64,000 nt of DNA. Origin: Cornus controversa. Taxonomy: Eukaryota; Streptophyta; Magnoliopsida; Cornales; Cornaceae. The stretch spans positions 34,623,956-34,687,955 of the forward strand of contig CM048851.1 in NCBI GenBank assembly GCA_026545225.1. Direction: 5' to 3'. This document shows positions 47,701 through 58,874 of the stretch, one piece after another. The translations under genes were made by a program, and so were the position numbers. Within the stretch, counting starts at the first letter, position 1; every line of letters begins with the position of its first letter. The notes below the pieces were generated by a model. The model had not been told where the DNA came from and made no database searches. It saw nothing but the letters and a program-made list of their open reading frames with translations.

Positions 47701-49098
47701 TAAGGAGCAAAAGGGAAGGGAAGTATAACATTAGTTTAGGAGAGAAAAGAAAAAGAAAGGAAATGGTAGAAATAACCCCTTCTTTTGTATGGATAACTAA
47801 GGAGAAAAAATCTAACCCCCTCTTTTTTGGAAAAGATAAAGGAGTGTTTTAGGGGTTTAGAACTATCTCCTTTTCTTTCCCTTTCCCTCCTCACTTATTA
47901 TCCAAACAGGGTGTAAGGATCCCCTACCTTTCCCTCCCTCTCTTTTCCTCCCAAACCCCTCAATATGAATGGTCTGTTACCGTCATTGCTTCTTAGCCAA
48001 CCATACCAAAAATGATCCTATGGGTTTGAACATCTACTATCAACCTCACAAAGCACGCTTAGGAATGAATTTTCAGGGTATTCTATGCCCTGTGCTAGAT
48101 GGGTATAATGTTATGCATTTCGCCCCCAAATCAACCCTACGGAGAGGTAGAGAGAGAGAGAGAGAGAGAGGTGATAAAAGACTTGCATTCGAGAATTAGG
48201 TTAACATGCTGCCTGGTAAATTTTGCCATCATTACACCATTCATTTAACTTGTGAGTTGTGAGAAGCTGTATAGGTATTTGAGGTACAATAGAACTTTGT
48301 CCATCTTAAATAAGAGCCATAAATATCTTCTATTTTCCAGAATTTCCCCTCACCCCAAGCAGCCTGCCTCTGCACCCCACCTCTTCCAACAAGACAAGAC
48401 GCCAAAATCTTTTAAATTATTTTTGGTCTTTCAATTCGCCAAAATCTTAGTTTCTCATATTCCAATGAAGAGATAATACTCAAATATCCTGAACTCTTCA
48501 GATGGCTTCAGTTATTTAGCTCATCATTTCACACGTGAAAAGAATGACATGCAAACCAATTACTCTAATGACACATAATTAGTTAATCCCTTATAACGAT
48601 CCTATGGAAACTGCAAATAAACTGATCTCGTTGAATCATATATATGTTAATAGTACACTGTTTCCAAAGCATTAAGTCAAGCCAAATTGCATTTCAATAG
48701 AATATAGATAAGGGCAAATAAAGCATAAAAATTTCCGAAGTCCAGGATGGACAAAAGTTTTCATTCCAACAGTAAAGATGGTAGAACGAAGTTTATGGCC
48801 AAAGATAATTATAAAGCCAAAAAACAAAAGAAAAAAGCAAGAAAACGTACAAGCAGCAACCTATAAAAATAAAGTTGGTAAACTTACCTTCCACACCAGA
48901 GTGAAAAATACCAAAGCCGGCCCAGTAGACATAGCCATTCTTGGGTGTCAAGTCATACACATTGAGATAAACTGGTGTATTGCCTGGACTACAACCAGCT
49001 GGCTTCACTTTGGGGAATAGACAAAAACGGGTAGCCGATTTGCCTCTCAAACGGAGAGGCACTATTGACTTCCATTTTTTCTTCGATCCAAATTTCAT
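38762..49098 (-). CDS. deSI-like protein, PPPDE thiol peptidase
   Basis: Three coding exons on the minus strand: 49098-48888, 40348-40061 and 38964-38762, phases matching, giving 233 aa. PPPDE peptidases are papain-fold cysteine proteases that in animals act as deSUMOylases (DeSI); plant members are assigned by similarity and substrates are mostly unknown. Visible are [19 protein letters not shown], the catalytic His in FGIFHSGVE (about His66), [21 protein letters not shown] and the catalytic Cys in KNCNHFC (about Cys140), then [13 protein letters not shown]. The tail after VLPEALK is about 55 residues, basic and probably disordered. No signal peptide. The start at 49098 matches family N-termini ([17 protein letters not shown]). 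Intron 1 is 8.5 kb because it holds transposons. Confidence 0.93.
39115..39240 (-). mobile_element. tRNA-derived SINE fragment in intron 2 of the deSI-like gene
   Basis: On the minus strand a B box GGGTTCAAGTCCC (+ coordinates 39184-39196) follows an A box-like TGGCCTACGTGG (around 39220-39231). A-rich/T-rich flanks and a poor fold argue against a functional tRNA. Confidence 0.4.
39689..39807. mobile_element. 119-bp foldback MITE
   Basis: The left part TTGCGTTTGG...CTTGGATTTGGAAT pairs with the right part ATTCCAAATCCAAG...AAACAAAAGCAA, so nearly the whole sequence folds into one hairpin. It lies in intron 2 of the deSI-like gene. Confidence 0.6.
40507..40727. mobile_element. Solo LTR, 221 bp, TSD GATTT
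   Basis: Begins TGTTAG and ends CTAACA, with GATTT at 40502-40506 and 40728-40732. It contains CCTATAAATAGGCC, a TATA box-like core, at about 40650-40663. Small size and ends suggest a copia-type LTR. Located in intron 1 of the deSI-like gene. Confidence 0.9.
42279..43500 (+). pseudogene. Copia gag and protease remnant
   Basis: Starts with the gag-like [20 protein letters not shown] and [15 protein letters not shown] zinc knuckle ([14 protein letters not shown]) lies at about 42986-43030, and the retropepsin site [12 protein letters not shown] at about 43350-43386. Stops and shifts break the frame at several points, for example near 42435 and 43250. Confidence 0.8.
43740..44646 (+). pseudogene. 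Copia pre-integrase and integrase remnant
   Basis: From about 43740 a degraded pre-integrase stretch ([14 protein letters not shown]) leads to the integrase core at 44041-44646. The second half is clear: [17 protein letters not shown] with the catalytic Glu position changed to Lys (usual ...NGVAERKHRH), then [13 protein letters not shown] and [13 protein letters not shown] stretches. Confidence 0.8.
45080..46500 (+). pseudogene. Copia reverse transcriptase and RNase H remnant
   Basis: RT starts near 45080, and 45230-45421 reads [20 protein letters not shown]. The catalytic [11 protein letters not shown] (about 45570-45603) is intact in the 45351-46082 frame. RNase H continues with YSDADWDW and, past a shift, [10 protein letters not shown] (about 46177-46206) and a HIEIDCH stretch. 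Frame breaks lie near 45422, 46082 and 46215. Confidence 0.85.
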
Positions 49099-52000
49099 TT
49101 TGCTTCTAACTTTAGAACCATAAGTCAGTCCAGGCCATTGTACCTCTGCATGAGGACAAATATAAAACCATTAACCTTCCATGCAAAGAGATCATTGTAA
49201 TAACAACAATGGCAATGAGGAAAAATGCACAATGAAAAATAAAGGGTTGAAAACTGACTGGTAGAAAAACAAGTTGAATCATATGCTCAAAGAGGTTTAG
49301 AGCTCATAATAATGTTGTGTTTCTTAGAGAAAATTTTCATTTGAAATGGTAAAATTAACTAGAGAAATAAAAATTTTATATATTCCTAGAAAGATAAGGA
49401 GAATAGGGGTGGGACGGATGGAGATTTAGAATCCAAAACAGTCAACAGAAAAATGTCTGATTCTGAAAATAGAAAAAGGGAAACACCATCAATTTGCATA
49501 ATTCATAAAAACAGCAAATTAATAGGATCTAATGATGCCTTTATGGAAGGGAAATTACTGAAGATGAGATGCTTCACAAGATAATAAAGAATCTTCTAAA
49601 CCCATATTTCGTATTATCACCTTAGTAAAAGTCGCCTCTGTTCTTCTAGCATGATGTGTTGCTTTAAGAAATTGCAATATCAATTGCCTTAAAACTATTT
49701 GACTTGACCCAAAGACTATGTGAGCTACTTTATTCACAGAATAGAACATCCTCTGTGGTTTTCATCCTCGAGTTGTAGAATTTGTGCTAGATGCCCCTAT
49801 ATAAGTGGCTTGATCAGTTCCTCTTTGAATATAGGATGTTCCCTAAAACTGTCTCTTCCTCTGTACAACTAAGAAAATAACAAGAATATCTGCCTTCAAC
49901 TCTTTGAAATCCGATCGACTTCTCTTAAATTGGTTGATTACGTGAAGCCCGTGGATAAACAAAGTCTATCCATGCCCCTTCTACAACTATTTTTCAGTCA
50001 CCTCCAATCACCAAATAGTTATTAGCTAATCAACTCAAGTAAGTTGACTTTGATATATTGTTGGTATATTGGATACAGATCAGGAATTTCCCCCTAGAAA
50101 GAATATCAGCAAAGAGTCACTATAGGAAATAAAATAATGGCAACCAAACCAACCACCAAAGGAAGTCTGATTGCATTAGTGGGGGGCCACTACTATAGCC
50201 ACTCATTTTGATCTAATTATATATAGCCAGAATTTCAACTTATGGTGTGAAGCCAATAAAGAATTCCACAATTTAAAGGCCCACCAAAAATTAAATTTGC
50301 TTAGCATCCTCACCAATAATACAGGATGAAACCCTTTCCTAATCTCATTTTCTATAATTCAATTATCTTAGAATCTTAGATGAAGTTTACAAAATTCAGA
50401 CAGAAAATCTAGAAAGTTTCTGAAAGATTCAAGATTCTAAAGCTGCTTCTGCATCTTAGGGGAAAATATAATAATATCGTGATGAAATCTGTCCCTCGTT
50501 TTATTTCTGCAATTGATTCAACTTGAGTGTAGTTTAAATTTTCCAAAAATTATAGAAAAAATTCTGAGGATTCTTAAGCTGATTCTGCATTTTATGGAAA
50601 CACATAAAATTATCTTTCTACAGCATAGTTGGTTTGTTTACTGATACTTCAACTCTAAATTTGACAGTAACTCCTGTATAAAACTGTTAAAAAGCATTCC
50701 TCAAAATATAGTTCAGTCACTTGAGCTTATTCCAAATCTAACAAGTTTTAGTTTAAAATACTATGGTGATTTTATATTGCATCATTTTTTTTTTCTAGTC
50801 AGTAAGAAAAAACAACTTAATGAAAATGATGAGTGCAGTGCATATCATCTTGCAAACAAATATAAACATCATTTGGTAGAGGATCAGCAAACTGATGGCA
50901 ACTCAATGAGACATCCTGTTTGGAAAACTATCAGGAATGTAAAAAATGACATGCTTCTAAATAATTATTAAAAAAAAAATACAAAAAAATAGCTCAATAA
51001 AAAACTTTTAAGCTGGCATAGAGAGGGAGAGTGTGTCAACTAAATGCTAATCCAAATACTTGGGGTTGACAAACAATGATAATTAGAAAAATAGATAACA
51101 CAAATGAAATATGTGAAAAGTCAACATGGAAGCACAACTTCAATCCACAAACTACCACAAAGACAAGTTTAGATCGGAAAAATAGCTCCAAACCAACGAC
51201 ATTGTTTCACAAGTATTTTAATGAACATTTTACTCCGAACCCTAACTTTTTATTCAGCATTTTCCAAGTGACAAAAATTAGCAAATTCATCATCACAACT
51301 AGAATTAGCACCATTTTATCACAACCGTGAAAGAAATAACAACAGAGTAATAAACAAAAAAAGGGTTAACTTCAGATTTTCAGTATATACAAGTAAAGTT
51401 ACTTCAGATCTTGTTGAAATTATTTGCTACACGAGATAAAATAACAGTCTATCAAACTATTTTGATACTCACAGATCAGACCATCAGAGATATGAGACAA
51501 AAAAAAAAAATGGATAGAATTCCAGATACTGATCTACCCAAGAAACAAGAGCAAATAACATGGGAAAAAAATAATACAAAGAAAAAGTGTTGTGAAACAG
51601 ACCCAATACACAGAAACTTGAAAGAAGAAGAAAAATTTATGAGAGAGAGAGAGAAAGAGAGTCTCACAGGTGTTGAGAGGATTGGCCTTAGAAGAGAAGA
51701 GAAAGGCCAAAAAAAGCCCAGCCTCTGTAGAAAATGCACAAAAGCACTTGTGTTTTAACACAGTGGAAATTCTGTTAACACACTCATTTTCTGACAAAAC
51801 CCAGCTAAACAAAGTACTGCAACTCCAGAAATCACACTGTCCTCAGGCTTTAACCACAAACAAGATAAAGATGATAATAATAAAGAAAAAAAGGGAAGAA
51901 AAGACGATACCCAAATGTTGGAAGTTGAGGGGAACTCTCTCTCTCTCTCTCTCTCTTCACTTTTTATCTTTAATTACTGTTAAATAACGGGCAAGCTCTC
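49099..52000 (-). other. Probable 5' leader region of the deSI-like gene
   Basis: Just upstream of the ATG (minus strand) a TGCAG acceptor at about 49148-49152 would end a 5' UTR intron. A donor-like CACCT|GTGAGA near 51667 follows a pyrimidine/purine-rich stretch with a (CT)12-type repeat at 51931-51954, typical of plant 5' leaders. If right, the leader exon is about 51668-51970 and the intron about 2.5 kb. No other gene is seen here. Confidence 0.4.
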
Positions 52001-54000
52001 CTTCGAAAACCCTGTTGTTTTCAGAAATAAGTAATCTGATTTTATAATTAAACATGAAAATGATAGTTGCAGGTACATGGTTTTGTCGTTTTAAGAGAGA
52101 TATTTGTTAGCCATTGACAAATCAAGAAATTTAGATTAATGCAAGACTATAATGAGTCAATGACACTTAGTAATATTGTCAAAGACCATTATTAGTGATT
52201 GTGTTTGTTCCTTCAGGGCACATCTAATTTCTACTATTATTTTTCAAAAAAAGTGAACTTAGGTTAAATTTGAATTCTATTTTCACAGTGGTAGGCCATT
52301 TTTACCATTATACTTGTTAAAAATAGAACCGATTTTCAGGGATCCTATAAATTTAAATTCTAATTTTGGATAAAAAATTGAATTTAATGTTAATGTTATG
52401 TTTGAGAACAACGAATCAACATTTTAAAATATAAATATAATTTGAATTATCTGATGAAATTGACTCATATCTAAAACAGAAGATAAGAGATCTAATTTGT
52501 TATTTTTTTCAAATTTAAACTTATAAACCAAGCTCGATGATATGTACTTTGAATGAATTGAATTTGAGTATACTTTGCTTCCAACATTTACCTTACATGT
52601 ACTAAAAGGATATGTGAGGTAGAACAAATCTGCACAAAAATACAAAAATATATGAACAAAAGTAGGAATACTATGAAGGGGTGCCCACCTTATTCTTGTT
52701 TGGTGCCCTAGAAAGATGAATACCATGTAACTTTTCAGAGGTGGGGTATTATAAACCAAGGATGTAGTATGTATTTCCACCCTCCTAAGATTTAGATCAA
52801 GTGATATTTTTTTCAAATAAAAATGGAGAGCTACCATTCGTGTTTCAAAATTATACTCAAAAACTTCATTTTTGTTTATTCATAAATAAAATGACAAAAA
52901 TAACCCTAACCTATTCCCAACATGTCTTCATCTCTTCTCTCTGAGCTCACTCTCTCTTCCATCTCTTTACATGCTCGATCAAAAAGTGAGTTAATCATAA
53001 ACTCAAGCACTTCACTTCAATATTTTTGTCATTTTGTTTATGAATATATAAAAATGAAGCACTTAAGTATAATTTATTTTGGAACGCAAATAACAGTTCT
53101 CAAAGGATTGGAATTTCAAAGTTATCGTGAGACAAATTTGAGTGTAATTTATTATTTACCTCAAAACAAAAAATAAATAAATAATATGGTCACATTAATC
53201 TCATCAACTCACTGATTCAAGGAATTTCAGGAAACAAATTAATTGACTTTTACGTGGCAACTAGACAGCCTGCATAGGAAAACTATGAAGCTCATGATAA
53301 TGATAGAAACTATACATTTGCAAAGAGTACTTTATAAAAACATTTTTGCATTAATTATTTGAGTACAGTGCTCCAGTTCCTCTTCAATGCAATAAAATAA
53401 TACAAAGTCAACTAAATATACAATATACATGCATGTTTAATGTTTTATATAATCGAGCCAGCAGCTTAGTCCTCAACATGTACAGCTGCTTGCTTTTGCT
53501 TTGCCTGCTGCTTTAAAAGCTTTCATGAAATTCTTGTCCCTTATTACCTACAAATATTTGGTGGGCCATAAACTATTCCACTAAAATATCTATATTAAAT
53601 CATTTTGGGCCACCACAATAAAAGTTATGTGAATTTTTTTATTTTATTTTCTTTATTTTCCACCTCAATTTTCTTCCGGTAGGTCAAGAGACAATCAAAT
53701 TTTTTTGAAGCATGTACCAAAGTTACTCATGAGAGTTCATTTTTTACTTTTTTTTTTTTTCTTCTCCTGTGACAAAATGTTCTATTTCACCGCAACAATT
53801 TCATATCACTTACGTAATAACTTTACATTATTTATGCAACAATTATCTTAAATGATTACGCAACAATTTTACATTACATAGTTGCGTAACTGATATAAAA
53901 TTGTTACGTAAGCGACACAAAAATGTGCAGTAATAAGAAAAAAAAAGATAATTTGGCATTGGTGTGACACCAGTAGTAAGTTTTTTCTTTAATTTTATTT

Positions 54001-54364
54001 AGAGCAAATTATATTTTGACTCTCTAAAGTTTGTTCATACATCAACCTGACCTCACTACGTTTGCATTTTTACCCCCTATCAATAGTTTTTTTTGGTTGA
54101 TTTTGGTCAAGAAAATGATGAAATGACTAAACTACCCTATTGGAGGAAAAATTAGCACAAATAGGCGCAAAAGTGTAGAAGGGCATTATGGGTATTTTTT
54201 TGAAACTATTTGCATAATGTAAACAATCTGACCATTAACAATAATGTGAGGGACTAAAATAATGTATAATTTCAAATCTTATGAATGAAAATGAAGATAC
54301 ACAAATATGAGAAGATCAGATTAAAGTATAAACAAACTCCAGAGGATGAAAATATAATTTGCCC
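54001..54364. mobile_element. MITE with ~40-bp TIRs and 8-bp TSD
   Basis: Left end AGAGCAAATTATATTTTGAC and right end (reverse complement) GGGCAAATTATATTTTCATC begin inverted repeats that reach AGTTTGTT-ATAC. TTTTATTT flanks it at 53993-54000 and 54365-54372, an 8-bp target duplication as made by hAT transposases (9-bp MULE cannot be excluded). The interior has no frame. Confidence 0.85.
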
Positions 54365-56040
54365 TTTTATTTACCGTCAGAAGTAATCCAATACTTGAGT
54401 CCATGAAAAATCAAGGCGAAGGGTTTCAATCCAGTTTGAATTTTGATGGGAACAAGTTTGCATTTGTAATGTTGAAAAGCCTCAACCTCCCCCCAAACAT
54501 ACCACTGGTGGTCCCCACAAACAAGTTTAAACTGTGAAAATCTGAGGAGGAATGGAGGATTCGTGCATTAGTACCGGTATGTGGGGCCCATTCCTCGAAC
54601 AATTTTTGATACGTACTCCAGTAAGTAAGTATCATTTTCATACCGTATTGAACTCCATAAATACAATACAGGGGTACTTTCCGTCGTGTTATTTCTAATT
54701 AAATGGTTTTCTTAAATATTCCATTAGAGTAATAAAAATCTTTCGATCATCATTTGATGGTACTATTTGATAATGCCTGAATGATAATATGTGTCTTTTC
54801 TATGAATTCTCCATCACTTAAACTTATAATTGTTTCTTATTTTACAGTACTTTAAAACATTCGATACGTTATATCGAGTAACGAAAGAGTCACTGTTTAA
54901 AGAGGAAATTAGTTCCGTGTAGACTCACCACTTTGAGTCTTGCAAAAAAAAATAATTATCTCTCTACGACATGCCCATCCACTTTTAACAAGAAAACATG
55001 GTGCACACAGTGATGCTCTTAATGGACAATCAACAAAGTGATTATGTTTTATTCATCATATTTCTATAAAGATGATTATTAACTATTTTAACCGTTTTGA
55101 ATAGAATTTTTTTTTTTTTTTTTGCCTCAACGGTCATTTTTTAAACTAGGGAATAAAAAAAAGTTATTGAAAAGTCTAGTGATCGACTTGTATGATCTTG
55201 TATATATTTCCATGTTTGTTAAAATTGCAGTTTTGAGAAACGCAATGGACTAAAAGAAAGGTCCTTGATAAAAAGGAAGCAGGGTCCATGAAAACTCCAG
55301 GTTGGACAGGTAAAAGTGTAGTCCATAGATGGTGTCTCACAGTGGTGAATTATATATATCCATAGATGTCCCAAAAAACTTATGCCAAGATGATTAACCA
55401 GTGAGTATGAGCTCTCTCAGTGAAGAAAATCATATAACCTATGCTAAGTGATTTCATTTTAAAGAATTTGTTCATAAACTAAAAAAAAAAATTATCTTGG
55501 TAATGGGTCAGATGCTTACCAATGACCCAAAAAATTCTAAACTATTGGATAGTGTTGCCTACTTGTCCATTTATACCTCATCACTTTCCCATCCGGATTA
55601 GATGTGGGACAAGACTCTCTAACCGTATTGATTTTGGCAGGCTGCATAAACCTTATGCAAACTCTGGGTTTAGCTTTCTGCAGACAACCAGCTCACTAAC
55701 TTTAAATATTAGATAGGCCTAGAGATCATGTAGTGACTATAGGATGATTTTTTTTCACTTCTATAAATCACTTGTTCTTCTCTGGGCATCATCTGCAACT
55801 AATAAGAGAAACTTCAATGTTAGTCTCAACTTCTTGAAGAGCGCTCTAGCACTACTAATGAAATCAACGGAAAATGTGAAGAGTAGTAACATCACTGTTG
55901 GATACAATGTAAAAAAAACCAAGGGAAAATTTCTAGGGGAGCCTGAAATGTGTACAACCAATTTGAATATGCTATAAAAGACCATGCCAATCAAGAAGTT
56001 TTCACATTAACACCAGAGTAAACCGCACAACAGTTAAAAT

Positions 56041-56260
56041 CCCCCATTTCAGTTATGTGGTACTAGAGAGAGAAGAAGAAGAAGAAGAAGAATTACTTCC
56101 AAAAGAGGGAATTCTATAATAAGCACAACATTCCAACAATATGACCACCAAGGGCATAGCCCCCATTTCAGTCAAGAGAGAGAAGAAAAGAATTACTTCC
56201 GAAAAAGGGTATTCTATAATAAGCACAACATTCCAACAATATGACCACCAAGGGCTTAAG
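56041..56260. repeat. Tandem duplication of ~100-119 bp
   Basis: CCCCATTTCAGT at 56042 and 56161, and CTATAATAAGCACAACATTC at 56114 and 56214, show two copies that differ by a GAA-repeat length change. Confidence 0.8.
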
Positions 56261-56320
56261 CCCAAGTGGTAAAGGTTGAGGATTCAAGTCCCCAATTTGC
56301 TACCCCTGCGAAAGAAAGAA
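56250..56320 (+). mobile_element. SINE-like fragment with pol III boxes
   Basis: AGCCCAAGTGGT (A box-like, about 56259-56270) and GATTCAAGTCCCC (B box-like, 56281-56293) occur at tRNA-like distance. Only the head is recognisable. Confidence 0.35.
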
Positions 56321-57008
56321 ACATAGCAATATGGGGAAAGTCAGAAGCACTAGCGATGAAGTTTCACCCTGAAATGAAAGAGAGATTAAATATTACTAAT
56401 TTGATAGGCTCTGAGGGGATGGTTTGAGCCAACCTATCTAAATATTATCTGCTATGTACATATATTTTAAGGAAGTTTGTGCCTATATACATGTGACGTT
56501 TAAATAATAATTAATGGAGTTAACTGGTCAAATTTTCATTTGCATGATTAAAAATAAAAAAAAAGGGAGTTATGTGCTCTTATATTCATTTGCATTTGTA
56601 GCATATCATCATTTACTTCAAGGTAGACAGCTAAGACCAAAATGCAATTCCAGAACGACACAATCAAGCAGAAAAAGTACAACATTATGATGCTTGCAAC
56701 AGTACAGTCAACAGTGTAAAGCAAGCTCTTCATCCACAAAAGTACAAAAATTCATTTATTACATTTTTTAAGCATTCATAAAATAGCACATTCGTTTATC
56801 ATGAGAGGCACTCGAATATAATTTTTTTTTTTAAAAAAAGTTACTATGACAAAAAGAACACAAAATTCGAACTGAAATCAAAAGCAGAGAAATAAAAATT
56901 CATACTAGAAATTGCTTCCAGAAGGTTTAACAATCTAGACTCTGTATCCGATGAATATAAGCAAGAAGAAAGCTGCTTAGGATCAACAAATCTCCTGCAG
57001 TTCGATTT

Positions 57009-58874
57009 CTACCAATCCGAACCATCAGGGAACGGCTCTAGTGCATCTTGCTTGCCATTAACATAGAACTCAACAACTGCTTTCATTCTTCGAAGTTTAT
57101 CTGGGTGGTAATTCAGATGAACAATAACTGGCTTAAGCTTTTTTAGTTTAGCATCTTTTCTTACAGTCTTGAAAAGGACCTTACTATTCATAAAGAGATA
57201 GAAATCCATAGTTCTCTTAGCGGCATGAAGCCCAACATACCCAGTATAGGAAGGGAAAAAGAGCTCTTCGTTGAAAACAGCCTGGTCCCACGCGTTTGAT
57301 TGCCGAGAAAGGCGATCAGCCACACGATCCAAAAGCTCAATTGAAGGAATTGTAGGCCTTATATAAAAGAAACCAGAATTATAAACCCATATCCGCATCG
57401 TATGAGCATATCGAGCCCAACCCATGGCAGGTTCATCAAAGACGTCATTAAATCCATAAGCTGTCATATTATTGTGACCATCTGTCATGGATTCCACATC
57501 TGAATCCCGATATAAATGGTCAAATGGATTCTGCAAATATACTATATCAACATCTGAGAGAAGAACACTGTAACCCAGCTGCAAAAACTCTCTCAAGATA
57601 CGGAACTTTAATCCTGAGACGGCATGGTTACCTCCTGTCCTTGCAACTGAATCAATACCATTGTCCGGGTCTCTCTTATACACTGGGACATTATTTGATT
57701 TGCAGAAATCCACAATCCCATCATCCAATGCCACAACCAGATAATTGGGTATGCCAACTTTCTTAATGCTAGTGAACCAGACCTCCAACGACTCTTTTAC
57801 ATTCGAATTGGCAAGAGAAACAATAAGCTCTTTCCGAACAGAAACTTCCTCCAAGATTTTTGCCAATCTTGGGTTCACAGATTCATCAGGAATGACAGTT
57901 GGGTTAGTTCTCAAACTCTTGACAGTGCCAAAAGGCCCAGCTTTATGCTGTTCACCCAACACCATAAACTGCTTCTGTGCATGATCTTTTCCTTGTTCAG
58001 CCAGCCGTAACTTTTCAGTTAGCTCCCTAACCTGCTTCTTCAACTCTGCATTCTTTTCTGATAACCCCATGATGTCCGACTTTAGCATGTTAATCCTTTC
58101 TGTCGATTCACATGAGGTTGAACCAATCTAACAAATGAATCACCAAAAAAATGAATCACCAAAAAATAAGGCATGTAGAACTGACCTCAATAATAATGAA
58201 TTAAAGTTGTAAACACTTCCATACCAGACATGTGCATCAGACAATAATTGCCAAAACGAAAAAAAGATCTAAAAAAAAAGTACCTTAACATAGTTCATTA
58301 TATTGACCCATTAGCTAAAACATCTCCAAAACTCAAGCTAAACAATCCCTCAAGTTCCAATAACATCTCCCACAAGAAACTCAAACTGCAAATTCGTACG
58401 TATCAATAGCACAGTTTTTGCCCAATTCAAACTCACAAAAACAGCCTTATATTTCAAAATCAAACACAAAAAAATGTCAATATATTCATGTTCAAATAAT
58501 TATCAAATATATAATCATGCTCAATTAAACTTCCAAGAGGAACATGAAATGTGAAGACGCAGTTATCCATTCAGCTATAATAACTTAAAAATTCAATTAC
58601 ATACACATAATCACATAAATATATACAAACATATGTGTGTATATCCGTGTCTATGTGAGTTGTTGGGGGGCGTGAGGAAAGATTAGAACCAAACCTGCAG
58701 ATTTGATTTTGCAAGCCGGCGATTCTGATTCAGAGGAGTGAAAAATCCATGAGGGAACAAGAAGGCAAACACGCAACCCAGAAAAACTCCGACAGCGATC
58801 GCAAAAGCAATTTTAGATCCACGAACCGATTGACTCTTATCTCTCGTCGTCGGCCCCTCTCTACGACCCGCCAT
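57009..58874 (-). CDS. RRA: Arabinosyltransferase RRA-type (GT77)
   Basis: Two exons on the minus strand, 58874-58695 and 58127-57009, joined in phase 0, give 432 aa. RRA proteins are Golgi type II membrane enzymes that add a beta-1,2-linked arabinose to hydroxyproline-arabinosides of extensins and related proteins. A short basic N-terminus precedes one membrane span ([20 protein letters not shown], about residues 21-40). Then come a coiled-coil stem ([23 protein letters not shown]), [16 protein letters not shown] and the catalytic part with [13 protein letters not shown], whose D-V-D (about 252-254) is the metal/nucleotide-sugar motif. [22 protein letters not shown] and the C-terminal [12 protein letters not shown] are family signatures. 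The length is normal and no lesion is seen. Which paralogue (RRA1, 2 or 3) cannot be told. Confidence 0.95.

Larger units (their letters stand above)
52000..56999. other. Intergenic region upstream of the deSI-like gene and downstream of the RRA gene
   Basis: AT-rich with no recognisable gene. Contains inverted/tandem ACGCAACAATTTT-type motifs at 53790-53920, a MITE at 54001-54364, a local duplication at 56041-56260 and a SINE-like piece near 56250. The RRA 3' UTR should lie in the last few hundred bases. Confidence 0.5.

Noticed and set aside
47475..47852. 125-residue open frame in the deSI-like intron
   Set aside because: Lys/Glu-rich low-complexity C-terminus, no known domain, and no splice or conservation evidence.
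51411..51987. Overlapping frames on both strands upstream of the deSI-like gene
   Set aside because: Purine/pyrimidine-biased leader-like sequence; the frames are low-complexity and mutually exclusive.
55522..55994. Frames of 64-77 residues on both strands
   Set aside because: No domain or codon signal; AT-rich intergenic DNA.
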